Source of the DNA: an uncultured Pseudobdellovibrionaceae bacterium
GTDB taxonomy: Bacteria; Bdellovibrionota; Bdellovibrionia; Bdellovibrionales; Bdellovibrionaceae
Assembly (NCBI GenBank): GCA_937900305.1
Contig: CALCCV010000685.1
Span: forward strand, 1-7,515
Length of the DNA: 7,515 nt
Direction: 5' to 3'
The notes under the pieces are model-generated. The model had not been told where the DNA came from. It saw nothing but the letters and a program-made list of their open reading frames with translations, and made no database searches. The position numbers and the translations under genes are program-made. Shown here one piece after another: positions 4,543 through 7,515 of the stretch. Each line of letters begins with the position of its first letter. The stretch's first letter is position 1.

Positions 4543-6681
4543 GTGAGCACTTATTTGAATAGTTCAAAGACAAGTCAGTGGATTCTCATTTTGGGATTGA
4601 TCGCCCTGGCTTTGCCCAATCTTTTTTCGTTCATTGCAATCTTCGGGCTTGAGCAGGCCGTGACGACCAGTCGAGTGGCCCTTCAAACACGTGGAGAAGT
4701 CGATGAGATCAATGAACGGATAAAGGATTGGGCGTTGTTAGCTCAAAATCCCAAACTCAATTCGGATGAGACTCTCCGAAAACAAAAAAACACTCTTGAA
4801 ACGCAGATTGCCGAATCTTTTGCGAGAGGCGAACAACGTTTAAAGACAGACTCTGAACAGCTGACAAGGCTCGTGGAAATTCGGGAAGAGTGGTTGCAGG
4901 TTCAGCGCGACGGCGAGGATATGGACTTGTCGCAGGTTCAAGGGCTCGATCGAAAATTTAACCGCATTGATGAGCGCGAACTCGACAAAGTCACTCAACG
5001 TGAACCCGAGATGGTGGCCGGAATCCATTTTTTAATCGTCATCACGATCTTTTTGAGTCTCGTTTCCATGTTTTTGGTGGCTTACGGATTGTTTTCTATG
5101 CGCAGGGCCAACGAAGAGCGAAATCGTTTTGTGATTGAACTCAAAGAGCTGCAGGAAGCGGCGCTCACCGCATCGGCTCTAAAATCGAAATTTTTGGCCA
5201 CCGTGAGCCACGAAATTCGCACGCCTTTGAACGGCATTATAGGTTTGTCGGATGTGATTCAGAAATCTCAAGTTCCCGAACGAGAGCGAAAATTGGTCGA
5301 AGTGATTCATCAGTCTGGAAAAACCTTGCTGAAAATCATCAACGATATCTTGGATTTTTCAAAGATTGAATCGGGAAGAATTGAACTAGAGTCCACCGAG
5401 TTTTCAGTTGTGCAGGTTCTAAACCAAGTCCTCTTCACTCTGTCTCGAAAATCTGAAGAAAAAGGCTTGAGTTTGAGTTACGATCTCGATCCGCGATTGC
5501 CACAAAAAATGATGGGAGATGCCGATCGTTTGACTCAAGTTCTATTCAATCTCGTTGGCAACGCGATAAAATTCACATCTCTGGGGAGTGTCATTGTCAG
5601 GGTTCATTTGCTTTCGTCGGAAAAATCGAGCGAGGCATCGAAGATCGAAGACGTGGTCCGAATTCAATTTTCGGTTGAAGACACGGGCATCGGTTTAAAT
5701 CCCGCACAACTCAAAAGCCTGTTTCAACCATTTGTTCAGCTGCAAAAGACAGGAACCTCGGGCGAGCCCGGCACCGGTCTTGGTTTGTCTATTTGTCAGC
5801 ATCTGGTTCATGCCATGGGCGGTGACATCGGAGTTGAAAGTGATCTGGGGCGCGGTTCACGTTTTGTATTCAGTTTGGTTTTTTCAGCGGCGTCGGCAGA
5901 TCAGGTCGGCCAAATTTCCCAAATTCATCTTGCTAAGCGGGTGGATTCTCCGGGCGTGATACTGCCGCTCTATGAAGGACGCTTTCGGCCACACATTTTG
6001 GTCGTTGAAGACAATCCGACAAATCAGTTGATTGCTCAAACGATGTTGTCGCGTTTGGGGGCGGAGGCGGTCATTGCTTCTGATGGACGAGAGGCGCTGG
6101 TTTTGGCTCGTCAGATGAAATTCCATTTGATTTTGATGGATTGTCAAATGCCCGTGCTGGATGGATACGAGGCGACCGAAGCTTTGCGTCGGGAGGGTTC
6201 GCAGGTCCCGATCGTCGCCATGACGGCGAATGCGGCGAGCGAAGAAGAGGCGAAGTGTTTGGCCGTGGGTATGAACGGGTTTATTGCAAAACCCGTCACC
6301 ATGGAGCCATTGCGGAAGGTTCTTTCGCAATTCATTCAAGAACGTTATGATGGAGTGGCCGGTGAAGTTTTGCAAAGCCTCGGTGAAAAGATCGGCCCGG
6401 AGGCTGTGCAACGGGTGGTCGACTCTTATCTCAAAACGCTCAAAGAGTTTTCTGAAATGTCACAGAGGTTTTTGCAAACCTCTGATCTGAATGGGCTCAA
6501 TCGCCTTGGTCATAGATTTAAATCTTCATCACTGACGGTTGGAGCCATCGGTTTTGCAGACCTCTGCTCGCAACTGGAATTCGCGAGGGATTTTCACCAT
6601 GCGAAAGCATTGACTCAAACCATTTGTGAATCGGCGAATGCGCTGGAAAAAAATTTCAACAGAGCGATTGTCGAAAGCTGA
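4543..6681 (+). CDS. Tripartite hybrid sensor histidine kinase (HisKA-HATPase-REC-HPt)
   Basis: This is a 712-aa inner-membrane sensor kinase. Membrane segment 1 is at about 13-36. A mostly helical, charged periplasmic sensor region follows (37-158) that I cannot assign to a named family. Membrane segment 2 is at about 160-184, then a short helical linker. HisKA: the phospho-acceptor is H223 in TVSHEIRTPLNGIIG. HATPase: N-box FNLVGNAIKF (N336, N340), G1 DTGIG (380-384), G2 GTGLGLS (410-416). Receiver: HILVVEDN (484-491), phospho-acceptor D533 (LMDCQMPVLDGYEA), T561 and K583. HPt: H657 in GHRFKSSSLTVGA. All catalytic residues are present, so a full His-Asp-His relay is expected, as in BarA/ArcB-type kinases. 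The final acceptor may be the receiver encoded 38 bases upstream and/or the divergent OmpR-type regulator. The signal sensed is unknown. Confidence 0.95.
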   Translation: MSTYLNSSKTSQWILILGLIALALPNLFSFIAIFGLEQAVTTSRVALQTRGEVDEINERIKDWALLAQNPKLNSDETLRKQKNTLETQIAESFARGEQRLKTDSEQLTRLVEIREEWLQVQRDGEDMDLSQVQGLDRKFNRIDERELDKVTQREPEMVAGIHFLIVITIFLSLVSMFLVAYGLFSMRRANEERNRFVIELKELQEAALTASALKSKFLATVSHEIRTPLNGIIGLSDVIQKSQVPERERKLVEVIHQSGKTLLKIINDILDFSKIESGRIELESTEFSVVQVLNQVLFTLSRKSEEKGLSLSYDLDPRLPQKMMGDADRLTQVLFNLVGNAIKFTSLGSVIVRVHLLSSEKSSEASKIEDVVRIQFSVEDTGIGLNPAQLKSLFQPFVQLQKTGTSGEPGTGLGLSICQHLVHAMGGDIGVESDLGRGSRFVFSLVFSAASADQVGQISQIHLAKRVDSPGVILPLYEGRFRPHILVVEDNPTNQLIAQTMLSRLGAEAVIASDGREALVLARQMKFHLILMDCQMPVLDGYEATEALRREGSQVPIVAMTANAASEEEAKCLAVGMNGFIAKPVTMEPLRKVLSQFIQERYDGVAGEVLQSLGEKIGPEAVQRVVDSYLKTLKEFSEMSQRFLQTSDLNGLNRLGHRFKSSSLTVGAIGFADLCSQLEFARDFHHAKALTQTICESANALEKNFNRAIVES
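6463..6484 (+). repeat. Perfect 9-bp stem-loop inside the HPt-coding region
   Basis: CAGAGGTTT (6463-6471) and AAACCTCTG (6476-6484) are exact reverse complements around a TTGC tetraloop. The right half plus loop, TTGCAAACCTCTG, recurs with one mismatch at 6554-6566. It is in frame within the coding sequence (residues around QRFLQTSD). No U-tract follows, so it is not an obvious terminator. Confidence 0.6.
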
Positions 6682-6775
6682 TTAGCCACACCTCACGCCA
6701 AGCCAATCCGCTGCCGAAGTCGTAAGCAAAAAAGACCTTCTCGATTGTCAGATAAGGTCCATCGAACTTTGAGAG

Positions 6776-6804
6776 TTGCATAGCTCGTCCAAACCCATTC
6801 TAAT
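6776..6804 (+). promoter_or_regulatory. Possible promoter of the solute-binding protein gene
   Basis: TTGCAT (6776-6781) and TCTAAT (6799-6804) are separated by 17 bases. The -10 matches five of six consensus positions, the -35 only three. Transcription would begin near 6811, just before the ribosome site GAAAGG (6815-6820). Weak evidence. Confidence 0.3.
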
Positions 6805-6825
6805 TAGATCAACTGAAAGGTTCGT

Positions 6826-7485
6826 ATGCTTGCAAAAGTCACAAGCTTTTTTTTACTGATTCTTTTTCCGGTCGTTTCTTTCGGCGTCCACAAGCTCCAG
6901 TTAGGAGCGGATGTTTGGTGTCCCTACACCTGCGATCCGAAGTCTGACAAACCTGGATATATGGTCGAGATTGCAAAGGCCATCTTGAGGCCGAAACAAA
7001 TTGATGTGATCTATTTAGTGATCCCCTGGGCTCGCGCCATTGAGGATGCAAATGCCGGTAAAATTGATGGAGTGATTGGAGCCAATCGAATCGAGGCAGC
7101 CGAGTTTGTAATCGCAAGCAAAGGGCAGGGAGCTGCGAAGTTTGATATTTTTGCGCTGGCTTCGAGCTCTTGGACTTACGCAGGTGAAAAATCCCTGAAG
7201 GGGAAAAAAATTGGTGTCATCAAGGGCTATGGTTACGACGAAGAGAGCGTCAGGTTGATGAAGGCCAAGCCGGAAAATTTCTTTGAAGCTGGAGGTGAGG
7301 ATCCCCAAGAGATTTTGATAAAAAATCTGATTTCGGGTCGTATTCAAGGCTTTTATGAGAATGAAAGCGTTTTCAGCTATGCTTTGAAAATGTTAAAACA
7401 TTCGGCAAAGGAATTCAAAAAAGTGGGCACTTTTGATTCCAGTCAGCAGGAAGTGTTCGTGGCCCTTGCTAAAAAAACAGAGAAG
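6826..7485 (+). CDS. Secreted family-3 solute-binding protein, 3'-truncated at the contig end
   Basis: The frame runs from the ATG at 6826 with GAAAGG 5 bases upstream. Residues 1-20 are a Sec signal peptide (MLAK, hydrophobic core, VVSFG), so the product is periplasmic. The mature part looks like the bacterial extracellular solute-binding family 3 fold: LGADVWCPYTCDP (26-38) with a C-x3-C pair, then GYMVEIAKAIL, then PWARAIEDANAGKIDGVIG, and the second-lobe start GKKIGVIKGYGYDE. Such proteins bind small polar ligands, often amino acids, and feed ABC importers or act as sensors. No permease or ATPase gene is visible, so it may be a stand-alone receptor. 220 genuine codons remain against a usual 240-280, so roughly the last 20-60 residues are missing. 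After 7485 the frame continues through adapter sequence as RSEEHTSELQ, which is not part of the protein. Ligand unknown. Confidence 0.85.
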
Positions 7486-7515
7486 AGATCGGAAGAGCAC
7501 ACGTCTGAACTCCAG
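7486..7515 (+). other. Illumina TruSeq adapter at the contig end (artefact)
   Basis: The final 30 bases begin AGATCGGAAGAGC and continue without mismatch as the standard TruSeq adapter (recalled from knowledge). The frame translates it as RSEEHTSELQ, a peptide known from adapter-contaminated database proteins. It is not genomic and should be trimmed. Confidence 0.98.

Noticed and set aside
5884..6411. Minus-strand open frame of 175 codons inside the hybrid kinase
   Set aside because: It is antisense to the receiver-domain coding sequence, and its Arg/His/Gln-rich composition is typical of a shadow frame.
6734..6759. Hairpin GACCTT/AAGGTC after the hybrid kinase as a terminator
   Set aside because: It has only 6 bp, a 14-base loop and no U-tract after it, so it is too weak to call.
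7015..7347. Minus-strand open frame of 110 codons overlapping the solute-binding gene
   Set aside because: It lies antisense to a well-supported gene, has no recognisable domain and no ribosome site; it is a shadow frame.

Overview
The window looks like chromosomal DNA from a predatory-type or related Gram-negative bacterium, most plausibly of the Bdellovibrionota. That placement is an inference. It rests on the stand-alone family-3 solute-binding protein with a W-C-P-Y start, the small exported peptide, the dense two-component signalling and the presence of ligD. There is no rRNA or tRNA to anchor it. The last 30 bases (7486-7515) are not genomic: they match the Illumina TruSeq adapter, so this is the untrimmed end of a short-read contig.

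Left third (1-2741, all minus strand): a LigD protein (PE - ligase-like - POL order, 732 aa) is followed 77 bases downstream by an unrecognised gene that runs off the left edge. The LigD is the most interesting item. Its phosphoesterase and primase-polymerase active sites look intact. The middle ATP-dependent ligase domain keeps its scaffold but has lost the catalytic lysine of motif I and the key residues of motifs III, IV and V, and the OB-fold is absent. It reads as a pseudo-ligase inside a LigD.

Middle (2742-4066): a divergent intergenic region leads to a 61-aa exported, Lys/His-rich peptide gene (plus strand). This converges on an OmpR/PhoB-type response regulator (minus strand), and the two share a hairpin that holds the regulator's stop codon in its loop. 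The regulator has a good sigma-70-like promoter and a predicted leader of only about 9 bases.

Right (4067-6681, plus strand): a single-domain response regulator and, 38 bases later, a GTG-started tripartite hybrid histidine kinase (two membrane segments, HisKA, HATPase, receiver, HPt). Together with the divergent OmpR-type regulator they could form one phosphorelay locus: kinase His to its own receiver Asp to HPt His, then to one or both regulators.

Right end (6682-7515): a short intergenic region with a possible promoter, then a secreted family-3 solute-binding protein, cut by the contig end and then by adapter sequence. I saw no CRISPR array, insertion sequence, tRNA or rRNA.
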